A DNA stretch of 32,271 bases from Candidatus Gottesmanbacteria bacterium (GCA_023245415.1 JAHFKJ010000016.1:1-32271); one strand, 5' to 3'; shown: positions 22,520 to 30,199, counted from the first letter of the stretch. Notes: generated from the sequence alone by a model not told the origin. Numbers and translations: made by a program.

Positions 22520-23380
22520 TTAAACGCGTATAGCCGGTCGCGGAGACAAAGGATGCATTATCCACGCAGCTGCGTTTGCGGCATCTTCTTTAGCTCGATC
22601 ATAAATAGGTATAGCAACTTCAAACACTTTTCCCACAATTGGGCCTACAATTTTTTCTGGAATGATCATGCCCAATTTATCTTCAGCCCTATGCAAAAGA
22701 ATTGAAGGTACATGTTCCGCTGCGCGAGGTATAAATGGAAGAAAAGCAGAAGGAATAGCATTTGCGATAGTCATTTGCCATGCCATATCTGCCAAAGAAC
22801 CGGCACTTCCAGCCACGATTCCTGTGGCATGTCCCATAGCTTTTACAGGTAGCTGCAATACTTTATGATTTGGCATGTGCTTTGCGATAGCAGCCCATTG
22901 TTTTCGTTTAGTAGCATACAAACCATTTGGTTCGTAAGGAAAATGTTCATTTATAACTTGGTGCGAAGCATGGAGCATTTTTCCCAGTCCCGCAGGCATT
23001 GGCGGTACTTTTTCCTTTCTGGTTCGCTTTTTTCCAGTTGATTCTCCGCCACCAGCTGCTCCATTCATCTCTTTGGCTTGTTGAGCACGGTGCGCGTCAA
23101 CTTCTGCTCGTAAATATTCTGCATATTTAATATAAGGCTCAGCTCTTTGGCTCCAGGGGACAAATCGCTGTTGTTTTGCTTCTTCTTCCGCGGCATTTGT
23201 GGCGCGATTTTTCTGGTCACGTTCAGCTTTAGCTTTTGCCCGTCGCAATCGTGCTTCTGCTTTTTCTTTCGCATCAAGTATCATTTTCTCATATTCGTAT
23301 TTCCAACGAGCTGATTCAGCCTCTGCTTGAGCGCGGTTAGCTTTGAATTGGGCTCTTTGTGTAGTATCACTTTCTACCAT
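22520..23380 (-). CDS. hypothetical protein with N-terminal coiled coil
   Basis: Unrecognised 286-aa protein. Residues ~8-75 are a highly charged Ala/Glu/Lys/Arg coiled coil (RAQAEAESARWKYEYEKM, KEKAEARLRRAKAKAERD), then a Gly/Ser/Lys linker (NGAAGGGESTGKKRTRKEK), then a more hydrophobic C-terminal half with possible amphipathic or membrane segments (ATGIVAGSAGSLADMAWQM, KIVGPIVGKVFEVAIPIYD). AAGGA lies seven bases before the ATG. It is close to the ATPase and might be an accessory of the same apparatus, an inference from position only. Confidence 0.6.
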   Translation of the reverse strand: MVESDTTQRAQFKANRAQAEAESARWKYEYEKMILDAKEKAEARLRRAKAKAERDQKNRATNAAEEEAKQQRFVPWSQRAEPYIKYAEYLRAEVDAHRAQQAKEMNGAAGGGESTGKKRTRKEKVPPMPAGLGKMLHASHQVINEHFPYEPNGLYATKRKQWAAIAKHMPNHKVLQLPVKAMGHATGIVAGSAGSLADMAWQMTIANAIPSAFLPFIPRAAEHVPSILLHRAEDKLGMIIPEKIVGPIVGKVFEVAIPIYDRAKEDAANAAAWIMHPLSPRPAIRV

Positions 23381-23465
23381 ATTTTATCCTTAAGATACCC
23401 AGTACCATACCACATTCCAGCTTATAATTCAAGTGTGCTGGTGAGGCTAATTTAGCCTCATATTT

Positions 23466-23500
23466 AAAGCTAAGCTTTTTATCCGTCAAAGCTTAGCTTT
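23466..23500. repeat. AAAGCTAAGCTTT / AAAGCTTAGCTTT inverted repeat
   Basis: Same arms as at 9284 with a similar loop (TTATCCGTC). A partial third unit (ATCCGTTATAGCATAGCTTTT) follows immediately. Confidence 0.8.
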
Positions 23501-23567
23501 ATTGGACAATCTACATTTTATCCGTTATAGCATAGCTTTTTCTGATCTGCCGCCCTGCGTGACACCC

Positions 23568-23596
23568 TTGACAGCGTATATTTTGTATTGTACCAT
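23568..23596 (+). promoter_or_regulatory. promoter of the first BrnT/BrnA module (leaderless)
   Basis: TTGACA (23568-23573), 17-nt spacer, TACCAT (23591-23596), eight bases to the ATG at 23605. Confidence 0.6.
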
Positions 23597-23604
23597 CATG
23601 TACA

Positions 23605-23922
23605 ATGAACCTGCAGGATCTTATTGCAAAAGCAGATGAGTTTGAATGGGATGAGGGGAATACGGATAAAAATTGGGATTCACACCGAGTGCGTAATGAG
23701 GAAGCTGAAGAGGTGTTTTCAAATGAACCGAAACTACTGAGTGAAGACAAAAAGCATTCAGAAAAAGAACCGCGATATTTTTGCTTAGGCCAGACTTATA
23801 AAGGACGAACGATGTTAGTCAGTTTTACTCTAAGACGAGATCATATTAGAATCATTTCAGCTCGAGACATGAGCCGAAAAGAAAGGAAAATATATGAAAA
23901 AATTATTAAAACCAATTCCTGA
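23605..23922 (+). CDS. BrnT-family toxin (DUF497)
   Basis: RelE-fold ribonuclease toxin of a type II toxin-antitoxin pair, 105 aa. The BrnT signature is complete: FEWDEGNTDKNWDSHRVRNEE at the N-terminus, an aromatic/Gly-rich middle (YFCLGQTYKGRTMLVSFT) and IRIISARDMSRKERKIYE at the C-terminus, where Arg and Glu contribute to the active site. The gene order toxin-antitoxin is typical for Brn. The antitoxin gene overlaps its end by 29 bases. It starts from a leaderless promoter. Confidence 0.88.
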   Translation: MNLQDLIAKADEFEWDEGNTDKNWDSHRVRNEEAEEVFSNEPKLLSEDKKHSEKEPRYFCLGQTYKGRTMLVSFTLRRDHIRIISARDMSRKERKIYEKIIKTNS

Positions 23923-24181
23923 CTTTATGACCGAAAATGAAGAGCGGGATTTTTGGGCTACTCATGATTCAACAGATTATGTAGATTGGAACAATGCAAT
24001 TATCAATCCAAAATTTCCCAACTTAAAGCCATCTAGAAAGTCAGTGACGCTGCGCTTACCAGAATGGCTTTTATCAGATTTGAAAACTGTGGCCAATAAA
24101 AAAGACGTGCCATACCAGTCACTGATGAAAGTGTATTTGGCCGAAAAAGTTAAAGAGGAATTTGATCAGAAAAACCGCTAA
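23894..24181 (+). CDS. BrnA-family / CopG antitoxin
   Basis: Antitoxin partner of the preceding BrnT, 95 aa. The N-terminal part (FMTENEERDFWATHDSTDYV) is the toxin-binding region of many BrnA and CopG-like antitoxins; the C-terminal ribbon-helix-helix (KSVTLRLPEWLLSDLKTVAN ... PYQSLMKVYLAEKV) binds DNA. Start preceded by AAAGGA, an SD expected for a gene internal to the operon. The 29-base overlap with the toxin gene indicates coupled translation. Confidence 0.85.
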   Translation: MKKLLKPIPDFMTENEERDFWATHDSTDYVDWNNAIINPKFPNLKPSRKSVTLRLPEWLLSDLKTVANKKDVPYQSLMKVYLAEKVKEEFDQKNR

Positions 24182-24241
24182 AGTTTTTCCTCTAGCACAT
24201 TTCATATGCCCATCTTTGACAGAGATATCCCCCAAAACATA

Positions 24242-24271
24242 TTGACACTTGTATATGCATCGTCATACAAT
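24242..24271 (+). promoter_or_regulatory. promoter of the second BrnT/BrnA module (leaderless)
   Basis: TTGACA (24242-24247), 18-nt spacer, TACAAT (24266-24271), eight bases to the ATG at 24280. Confidence 0.7.
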
Positions 24272-24279
24272 TCAAAAAG

Positions 24280-24552
24280 ATGAAGCGGTTTGAGTGGAAT
24301 AAAGAGAAAAATGAGTGGTTAAAAGAGAATCGAGGAGTATATTTTGAGGAGGTTGCCGAACTTATCACAAAAGGCGATGTGCTTGATAGGTTAAAGCATC
24401 CAAACAGTCAGAAATTTCCACGACAATTTATGTTTGTTGTTAAACTACGGGATTATGTATATTTTGTGCCATTTGTCGAAGATGGGGAAAAATACTTTTT
24501 GAAAACTATTATTCCGAGTAGAAAAGCAAAGCGAGATTATTTGAAAAAATGA
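24280..24552 (+). CDS. second BrnT-like toxin
   Basis: A 90-aa RelE-fold toxin-like protein. It opens like BrnT (KRFEWNKEKNEWLKENRGVYFEEV) but the rest is shortened and diverged (PRQFMFVVKLRDYVYFVPFV) and ends KTIIPSRKAKRDYLKK in place of RIISARxAxxxE. The paired antitoxin-like gene 13 bases downstream supports a toxin role. It forms a second module directly behind the first, with its own leaderless promoter. Confidence 0.75.
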   Translation: MKRFEWNKEKNEWLKENRGVYFEEVAELITKGDVLDRLKHPNSQKFPRQFMFVVKLRDYVYFVPFVEDGEKYFLKTIIPSRKAKRDYLKK

Positions 24553-24565
24553 AGAAAGGAGAAAT

Positions 24566-24859
24566 ATGACCAAATTTCCTAAAAATCCATTTAAAAATTT
24601 ACAACTTGATCAAAAGGAGAAAGAAACTCTTAAGGCTTATGAAAAAGGTGAGTTTAAATCAATGCCTCTTACAAAACTAGAATTAAAAAAGTATCAAGAG
24701 GCAGCTCGTTATACTCTGCGGCTCATGAAAAAGAATAAACAAATTAGCGTGCGCATTAATGAAGATGTCTTAAACAAACTTAAAGTCAAAGCGGTACAGG
24801 AGGGGATTCCCTACCAGACGCTCATTGGCTCGATTATCTATAAATACGTAAATAGCTGA
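24566..24859 (+). CDS. second BrnA/CopG-like antitoxin
   Basis: A 97-aa antitoxin-like protein following the second BrnT-like gene. The C-terminal ribbon-helix-helix is clear (KQISVRINEDVLNKLKVKAV ... PYQTLIGSIIYKYVNS); the N-terminal half (EKETLKAYEKGEFKSMPLTK) is the expected toxin-binding arm. It has a strong SD (AAGGAG five bases before the ATG), in line with an operon-internal position. It is only distantly similar to the antitoxin at 23894, so the two modules are probably independent pairs and not a recent duplication. Confidence 0.8.
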   Translation: MTKFPKNPFKNLQLDQKEKETLKAYEKGEFKSMPLTKLELKKYQEAARYTLRLMKKNKQISVRINEDVLNKLKVKAVQEGIPYQTLIGSIIYKYVNS

Positions 24860-24883
24860 TCGGTTAAGTGACAAAGAAAGTAT

Positions 24884-25012
24884 ATGAAAAAACAAACAGA
24901 TAATGAGGCATTAAATCAGGGACTCCCATTGTCTAAAAGCTACCCCCCGGTTAGATTCAGTTACCGGTCAACCCTTAAGAAGCCGTCATCAGAAGCTATT
25001 TTGTTCATTTAA
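24884..25012 (+). CDS. possible small protein (42 aa), uncertain
   Basis: Below the track cut-off. MKKQTDNEALNQGLPLSK and onward, polar, with a Pro-rich middle; no family. It starts 24 bases after the second antitoxin and ends eight bases inside the convergent glycosyltransferase-like gene. GAAAG lies upstream but is weak. It could be a chance frame or a decayed gene. Confidence 0.25.
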   Translation: MKKQTDNEALNQGLPLSKSYPPVRFSYRSTLKKPSSEAILFI

Positions 25013-28000
25013 GCAGTATTTTTGAGAAAGACCGTCTTATGAATAACGTTAAGGGATTGCATTGAATTATAGAACTTGTCTTACAAAGTAAAAACAAAAA
25101 CGGTACCGGAAGCAATCCAAACCCCACGAATTCCAATATCTGCGGCCAGAAGAATATATATATGGTTGTAGGTGGTAAGTTATGAGTTGTAAGTTTTTTT
25201 ACACCATATAAATCTGCCTTTCCAGTCTCACAACCTACAACCCACAACTTACAACTATTTAACACCCACCCATTCGCCCAGTTATTGACGAGAACGTGAT
25301 TTGTCAACTGCTCTCCGAATATAAAAGGTAGAAAATTAGCTAACTTACATCTCACAACTGATAACTCACAACTTGGCAATAGATACGCCACCCAGCCAGT
25401 ATTAAAGCTTTGAGATAACACAAGTGTTGGTTGTAAATTGCTTGTCCTGAGTGGTTCGACCGCGTTCACCATAAACAGAGTCGAAGGATCAGTTAGATCC
25501 TGTAACTTGTCCATATTTAAAGTGACCCAATATTCCGCCGGATTTGGGTGAGTTGACGAAATTGTGTTTGTTGAAAGTAACGTTTTTTGAAAGTTGATAG
25601 AAGAATCAGTAAGCTTCATTTGGCTCAAAAAATGATAGGGTATAGGATATATTTTGATTCTCTTAATATCATTTATAGTAGGAACGCGACCGATGGAGTT
25701 GTTATCAAGACTTAAGTTATAACCGATACCTGAAGCTTCAAGTGGTGGAATCACTATATAGTCTTGAAAAAAACCATTTACATCAAGTAGGGTAGGTTCA
25801 ATATAAGTATCTAAAATAGTTCTGCGATTCTCTTTGTTTACCATTGTAAAAAGCAAATTTTTACCTTCGATATGACGAGCTTCGATTTCAACTAAGTAAC
25901 TTTGGAATTGGGGTAATTGTGGTAGAAAAATATTGACACAGTTACTGGAGTCGATACTTTTAAGTCGCAAAATTTTTTCTCCCTTTTCTTCAAGCTGCTG
26001 ATGTTCGTAAATGCCCGTATTTAATTCATCACAGCTTTTCGGTGGTTGGTTCAGGTCAGCAGTAGTTGAACTATCATAATGATAAGCATTATGTGTTTTG
26101 GGGACATCTATCGTTAAATTAGTTTCATTTGAAACTTGAATTTTTATATCTGTTGGTGAACTTGCGGTTTTCTCATTCAATTGGATTATCAGTGTATCGT
26201 TTGATGATATTTTAGGAAAATCAGTTTTTTGATTAGTTATAGATATCCCATCGTATTGAGGGATGTGAAGTGTATAGTTATTAATTGACTTTGGTAAGAT
26301 TGTCGTGATTTTATAACTGCTAGAACTTTCTTTGACGATAAATCCCAATTCTTTCTGTGACCTGCCCGTAAACAATGAACGAAATGGATAATAGATATCA
26401 ATCTTTTGGTTACCATCGCTTATATACGAGCCATATTCATGGTAGGCATTGTCAAAGTCATTCCATTGATACAGGGGATATATATTGGGAGGTTTCTGAT
26501 AAAGTGACACAAAATTTTGTACATCATTTTTATCATGTTTGACGGTGTATAGTTCAAGAGATGAAAAAGTTCTAACCTTTAGTACTTTGTCTGACTTAGT
26601 AAGTATTTTTTCCAATTCGTCAAGGTAAAGTGCTCGGTAATAAGCTGCGTTGATGATATTTTTATCAACAAGCAGCGTCTCAATATGGTATTTGTCTAAT
26701 AAGTTTTCAAAATTGGCTCCATTTGATTGATAAAGACTTTGAGATAATTCCCAATAAAAATTTTCATTCTTGTCGCTCCACGGATCAAATGCGCGGTCTA
26801 TAGTTGGTTGTGCTAAGCCAAACCATTGAAAACCTGAGTTGATCACGCCCCATTTATATTGAGTCCAAGCCCAATACCAGGGAGCTGGTAGCACGGCGAT
26901 ACGTGAGTTAGGGCTTTCTTTATCGAGATAGTTAAACAAGGCAAAATATTCTTGAGGAATATTTGTACGCAAACGGTTGTAAACAAAATCGCCTGTAAAA
27001 GAAGGAAGGTTATAGAGAGCCAGAAATAAAAGTATTAAGCCGATTGAAGCGTACAGTGTTAATTTGTTGCTAAGACGACTCAAGAAAAGGCTTATTTTCT
27101 GTAGTCCATAAACAAGCAAAATTGTGTACGCAAAAGCATAAGCTATAAAAAATTTGGTAAACACAAAGCGAAAAACGTTGTGAAATAGAGGTACATAGGT
27201 ACGCAAGAGATAGGAAAACACGTTTAAGATAGGGATATCATTGCCGATAATTAAAAAGGTGAATATAAAAATAAGTAAAAATGGATACATAATTTTCCGT
27301 TTTTCTTTGAGGATCAAAAATGAGCCGGAGATAGTCAGTGCAAAAAATGTCCATCCTATAAATTCAATGCTGATATTGTTGAGATGATCTTTCCATGGGG
27401 CAAACATCATAACTTGTTGACTCGTTTGCCAGTCATATTGGATATAATCCAGATCAAACCCCCGCATCAAAGCGGTATTTTTGAAGTCGCCATATTTATG
27501 ATTTTTAAGAAAAATATCGTCCGTTGCCATTTGATTATTTTTCGAATTCGCAATGATTGAGGAATTTTTTATTGCAGATATAGTAAAAGGCAGCCCCCAA
27601 TAAGCATTTGTACAGAATGTAATCAGAACTATTGCTAAGATCGGCTTAAAAGCTTTTTTGCGGTTTTGGATGAGTTGTGTGATGAGCATTATGCTTAGGA
27701 TGAGTATGTAAACAAGAAAAACGGTGGGCACATGAGCTTGGGGAGTCGCTAAAAATGAAAATAGGCCGAAAAACAGGATTGATTTGCGTGTCGGGTGTTC
27801 AAAATAGTGGAGCAACGTAACTATCAAAATGGGTAAAAAGGCAAAGTGTACCAGGAATGGTTCAAATGGAAGGTAAAACATTTGCACGACGGCAAAGTTG
27901 TATTGATAAAATATAGCTCCAATAAAGGCGAAAGTTTTGACATGTATATATAAAAGTTCATGAGGAGGGGCAATTTTCTTAAGTACATATCTTAGTAATA

Positions 28001-28337
28001 CGTACATACCGATACCGCCTATACAGTGCATAGAAAAAACAAATACATATCTCAATACATTCTGTGGAAAAATCCATGAGAGGACATATATAAATAAATA
28101 ATGAGGTAGATTTGCAGCATGAGACAAACCGTCTTCCAAGCCTAACCCTCGGTATTCTTGCCAAACTGCAAATATAACTCGCTTGAAGTTCAAACCAAAG
28201 TTTAGTTCAGGAAAAAGATTGTCCCAACCGATTAAGTAAGTATGAGGAGTATAGTTAAAAAAAAATAAAACCAACTCAATAAGAATAATCGTAAGAATCG
28301 GCCAGTAATTCTTAATCAGTTTTACAAGTGCTTTCAT
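25005..28337 (-). CDS. very large GT-C-like membrane glycosyltransferase or glycan-assembly protein
   Basis: A 1110-aa polytopic membrane protein. The first ~440 residues hold about 11-13 helices with the layout of GT-C lipid-linked sugar transferases: helix 1, then an acidic loop (LIGWDNLFPELNFGLNF) with candidate catalytic D/E, and long extracytoplasmic loops. A ~550-residue soluble region follows, and a last helix near the C-terminus (FVGFGLLPVPFLFLLC). It resembles arabinofuranosyltransferase-like/DUF3367 proteins. Residues ~949-966 (FMVNAVEPLRTS) and ~987-1058 derive from DNA repeats inserted in frame. It follows the GT2 gene by nine bases with AGGTGAG as SD, so they are likely one operon for a surface polysaccharide. 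The donor and acceptor are unknown. Confidence 0.7.
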   Translation of the reverse strand: MKALVKLIKNYWPILTIILIELVLFFFNYTPHTYLIGWDNLFPELNFGLNFKRVIFAVWQEYRGLGLEDGLSHAANLPHYLFIYVLSWIFPQNVLRYVFVFSMHCIGGIGMYVLLRYVLKKIAPPHELLYIHVKTFAFIGAIFYQYNFAVVQMFYLPFEPFLVHFAFLPILIVTLLHYFEHPTRKSILFFGLFSFLATPQAHVPTVFLVYILILSIMLITQLIQNRKKAFKPILAIVLITFCTNAYWGLPFTISAIKNSSIIANSKNNQMATDDIFLKNHKYGDFKNTALMRGFDLDYIQYDWQTSQQVMMFAPWKDHLNNISIEFIGWTFFALTISGSFLILKEKRKIMYPFLLIFIFTFLIIGNDIPILNVFSYLLRTYVPLFHNVFRFVFTKFFIAYAFAYTILLVYGLQKISLFLSRLSNKLTLYASIGLILLFLALYNLPSFTGDFVYNRLRTNIPQEYFALFNYLDKESPNSRIAVLPAPWYWAWTQYKWGVINSGFQWFGLAQPTIDRAFDPWSDKNENFYWELSQSLYQSNGANFENLLDKYHIETLLVDKNIINAAYYRALYLDELEKILTKSDKVLKVRTFSSLELYTVKHDKNDVQNFVSLYQKPPNIYPLYQWNDFDNAYHEYGSYISDGNQKIDIYYPFRSLFTGRSQKELGFIVKESSSSYKITTILPKSINNYTLHIPQYDGISITNQKTDFPKISSNDTLIIQLNEKTASSPTDIKIQVSNETNLTIDVPKTHNAYHYDSSTTADLNQPPKSCDELNTGIYEHQQLEEKGEKILRLKSIDSSNCVNIFLPQLPQFQSYLVEIEARHIEGKNLLFTMVNKENRRTILDTYIEPTLLDVNGFFQDYIVIPPLEASGIGYNLSLDNNSIGRVPTINDIKRIKIYPIPYHFLSQMKLTDSSINFQKTLLSTNTISSTHPNPAEYWVTLNMDKLQDLTDPSTLFMVNAVEPLRTSNLQPTLVLSQSFNTGWVAYLLPSCELSVVRCKLANFLPFIFGEQLTNHVLVNNWANGWVLNSCKLWVVGCETGKADLYGVKKLTTHNLPPTTIYIFFWPQILEFVGFGLLPVPFLFLLCKTSSIIQCNPLTLFIRRSFSKILLK
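25164..25375. repeat. AGTTGTAAGTT / ACAACTTACAACT repeat cluster inside the GT-C-like gene
   Basis: GGTTGTAGGTGGTAAGTT (25164-) and CACAACCTACAACCCACAAC (25229-) are inverted copies, and ACTGATAACTCACAACTT follows near 25357. The same units occur in lepA at about 16164-16232. In the protein they read as SCKLWVVGC / KLTTHNLPP. Confidence 0.7.
25441..25492. repeat. dispersed repeat in the GT-C-like gene (CTTCGACTCTGTTTATGGTG type)
   Basis: On the minus strand, CCTTCGACTCTGTTTATGGT followed by GAACGCGGTCGAACCACTCA is a widespread palindromic repeat wording. It is read in frame as FMVNAVEPLRTS. Confidence 0.7.
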
Positions 28338-28346
28338 AGGTAAGTC

Positions 28347-29690
28347 TCACCTACTAAGCGTAGCGTATTTTCTAAAATTTGATAAGGAGGGAAGTTTAAA
28401 TCCCACTTTCGTTGGTCTAATTCCGCGCACTAGCATATATAAGGGCACGATGAGTCTTTCTGGGATTGGTAGGACAACCATGACCTGTCCAATCATACAT
28501 AAGAGTGCCTTCATGGACAATACATATTGTAAATGTCTTATGGCTACTATGCGAATCTTAATCGAATCAATAAACTTAGCTTTCGGTTGAGATAATGACA
28601 TATTTTTGCCATGCATGCGATATTTCAATAAATACTCTGGTAGATTGGCAAACTGGCCGTAATTTAAAAACTTAAAAAACGTATAGTAATCATCATTCAC
28701 GTTAAATCGCATTTCATAGATGCGATCTTGACGAGGTAACAATGATTTGCGAATCATGACTGAAGGATGGATCATTGGATGGAAGATCCCATATTGACGA
28801 TAAATTTCAGCATGAGTTGTGGGCATATTTTTTTTGCCTACCACTTTTCCATATTTATCGATAACAATGGCCTGCGTACCCAATACAATCGTTTCAGGAT
28901 AGTTTTGCATATATATTACTTGTTTTTCTATTCTTGAGGGGTGTGCGATGTCATCAGCGTCCATACGAGCGATGAGTTCTCCCCGTGATTTGGTAAAGCC
29001 ATAATTCATAGCTCCGTTTCCAGCAGAGTTGGTTTGTTTGGAAGTCGTAAAAACGCGCAGTCTTTGAGGATGCTTTCGTTGGTATTTTTCTGCTATGAGC
29101 AGTGAGTTATCAGTTGAAGCGTCATTGACGACAATCAATTCTAAATTCTTGTAGGTTTGATTAAGAATAGACTCAATTGCTTCCACGAGGAACTGATCGC
29201 CGTTATAGACCGGCATGATGACAGAAACCAGCGGTTTTTTGGTGGACACCGTTGAAAAGGCTTTAATGTCCTGATATGCTATGACCGGTGGAGGGTAAAC
29301 TCCCGAAGCGGGAGCCAAGCCTGATAATCTTAGGGTCCCGGCGCGAGCTGGGATGGAGTGCAAGTCTCCTGCCCTCCGCTCTCTTGACAAGTTAGATGTT
29401 GATGTGTTATTATATAAAGGATTATCAGGCTTGGGGGATTTTGCATTCCCATTGCCCAAAGAAGCCGCTTCGTAAGAGGCGGTTTTTTGATGGGAGAGTT
29501 TCACGATTTCATCGTGATTACTCTCCCACATCCGGCCGGAATGAACATTCGGCTGCGTGGAAGTAGACCACGAGACGAATTTGAGTGAAGGCGGATGGTG
29601 GTTGATTTTTTCATTTTTCCCCACCACCGACCTTCCGGCCATAAGTACCGGATTCAAACATGATTTCAATCGTAGAGTTTGTTGGTTCAT
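28347..29690 (-). CDS. family 2 glycosyltransferase with an anomalous N-terminal extension
   Basis: Inverting GT-A-fold sugar transferase using a nucleotide-sugar donor. The GT2 domain starts near residue 152 (PLVSVIMPVYNGDQFLVEAI) and includes VVNDASTDNS and the metal-binding RMDADD, then an acceptor-side region (FNVNDDYYTFFK). The first ~150 residues look unnatural (Pro/Ser/Arg-rich, no domain), and their DNA contains a promoter, a terminator and palindromes on the plus strand. The ATG at 29690 has a strong SD (AGAGGAAATATATG), so the long form may be made; a GTG at 29249 or TTG at 29318 would give a normal protein but lack SD sites. The GT-C-like gene follows nine bases downstream. Domain certain, start uncertain. 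Confidence 0.85.
   Translation of the reverse strand: MNQQTLRLKSCLNPVLMAGRSVVGKNEKINHHPPSLKFVSWSTSTQPNVHSGRMWESNHDEIVKLSHQKTASYEAASLGNGNAKSPKPDNPLYNNTSTSNLSRERRAGDLHSIPARAGTLRLSGLAPASGVYPPPVIAYQDIKAFSTVSTKKPLVSVIMPVYNGDQFLVEAIESILNQTYKNLELIVVNDASTDNSLLIAEKYQRKHPQRLRVFTTSKQTNSAGNGAMNYGFTKSRGELIARMDADDIAHPSRIEKQVIYMQNYPETIVLGTQAIVIDKYGKVVGKKNMPTTHAEIYRQYGIFHPMIHPSVMIRKSLLPRQDRIYEMRFNVNDDYYTFFKFLNYGQFANLPEYLLKYRMHGKNMSLSQPKAKFIDSIKIRIVAIRHLQYVLSMKALLCMIGQVMVVLPIPERLIVPLYMLVRGIRPTKVGFKLPSLSNFRKYATLSR
29315..29434. mobile_element. MITE-like element with 15-bp perfect terminal inverted repeats
   Basis: CCAAGCCTGATAATC (29315-29329) and its exact inverse GATTATCAGGCTTGG (29420-29434) bound ~90 bases. 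Inside is a strong plus-strand promoter near the right end. No transposase ORF and no clear target-site duplication, so this is a candidate only. Confidence 0.4.
29384..29413 (+). promoter_or_regulatory. promoter antisense to the GT2 N-terminal region
   Basis: Consensus TTGACA (29384-29389) with TATTAT (29408-29413) at an 18-nt spacer, or TTATTA at 17. Transcription would start near 29420. Confidence 0.6.
29420..29488 (+). ncRNA. candidate ~69-nt small RNA ending in an intrinsic terminator
   Basis: A strong promoter is followed about 45 bases later by CCGCTTC-gtaa-GAGGCGG and TTTTTT (29465-29488). The transcript would begin with GATTATCAGGCTTGGG and could also form TTGGG/CCCAA pairing. It has no ORF and runs antisense to the GT2 5' region. 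No known RNA family recognised. Confidence 0.4.
29464..29488 (+). terminator. intrinsic terminator
   Basis: 7-bp stem CCGCTTC/GAGGCGG (one G-T pair), GTAA tetraloop, six T. Confidence 0.75.
29489..29533. repeat. palindrome GATGGGAGAG...CTCTCCCACATC
   Basis: GGGAGAG/CTCTCCC outer stem and CACGAT/ATCGTG inner stem form a long hairpin directly after the terminator. Confidence 0.65.
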
Positions 29691-29704
29691 ATATTTCCTC
29701 TTTT

Positions 29705-29793
29705 GTCATTGCGATCCTGAGTACAATCGAAGGAGAAGCAATCTTCTTAATGAGATTGCCGCGTCTCCGGCTGCGCCGGATCCTCGCAATGAC
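29705..29793. repeat. dispersed palindromic repeat (GTCATTGCGA ... TCGCAATGAC)
   Basis: Perfect 10-bp outer arms, inner GCAATCT/AGATTGC pairing and a small hairpin CTCCGGctgcgCCGGA. Related to the repeat at 9896. Confidence 0.75.
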
Positions 29794-29870
29794 ATGTTTG
29801 TTCTTGTCAAAACGAATCTACCTATCATGATCAACGGCCTGCCACCATCAATCAGATAGGCAGATTTGCG

Positions 29871-29899
29871 TTGACAAAAAAAAGACTCAAGCGTATAGT
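29871..29899 (+). promoter_or_regulatory. promoter of the HicB-like gene (leaderless)
   Basis: TTGACA (29871-29876), 17-nt spacer, TATAGT (29894-29899), nine bases to the ATG. Confidence 0.7.
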
Positions 29900-29908
29900 A
29901 AAACCATT

Positions 29909-30121
29909 ATGAAAACAAGTGTTTTAAACTATCACATTATCGTAGAGCCTGATATCCAGACGGGAACCAAAAAATTAGGTTACACGGCTCTTTGTCCTAC
30001 CCTAGGTGTTGCCGACGATGGTGATTCCATCGAGGAAGCGATCATCAATGTGACTGATGCTATCAAAGCCTATGTTGACAGTCTTGTTGCTGATGGGCTA
30101 CTGGTCGAAATTGACTTTTGA
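29909..30121 (+). CDS. orphan HicB-family antitoxin-like protein
   Basis: A 70-aa protein with the HicB partial RNase-H fold: YHIIVEPDIQTGTKKLGYTA, then LCPTLGVADDGDSIEEAIIN and a helix AIKAYVDSLV. HicB proteins neutralise HicA mRNA interferases. No hicA frame is visible on either side, and the protein lacks the usual C-terminal DNA-binding helix-turn-helix, so it is a solitary minimal HicB. Such solitary copies may buffer other toxins or have unrelated roles. It has a strong leaderless promoter and a terminator right after it, so it is a single-gene transcript. Confidence 0.85.
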   Translation: MKTSVLNYHIIVEPDIQTGTKKLGYTALCPTLGVADDGDSIEEAIINVTDAIKAYVDSLVADGLLVEIDF

Positions 30122-30152
30122 TACCAATTTGCTATACTTATAGTTATAAAAT

Positions 30153-30191
30153 CCCCTGGTGCTCGGATTTTCCGGTGCCCAGGGTTTTTTT
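30153..30191 (+). terminator. intrinsic terminator after the HicB-like gene
   Basis: CCCTGG/CCAGGG outer stem, CGGA/TCCG inner stem, then seven T. The T-tract runs into the extended -10 element (TGTTATACT) of the next gene. Confidence 0.75.
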
Positions 30192-30199
30192 GTTATACT
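30191..30199 (+). promoter_or_regulatory. extended -10 promoter of the NYN gene (leaderless)
   Basis: TGTTATACT (TG plus TATACT at 30194-30199), seven bases to the ATG at 30207. It sits inside the longer track ORF and rules out that ORF's GTG start. Confidence 0.65.

Larger units (their letters stand above)
29691..29908. other. intergenic region between the GT2 and HicB-like genes
   Basis: Contains the palindromic repeat at 29705-29793 and the HicB promoter. The track ORF 29557-29859 is repeat sequence read in a chance frame. Confidence 0.5.

Noticed and set aside
29557-29859. 100-aa plus-strand ORF between the GT2 and HicB-like genes
   Set aside because: Composed of palindromic repeats; the protein has no structure-like pattern and its start lies in the antisense of the GT2 gene.
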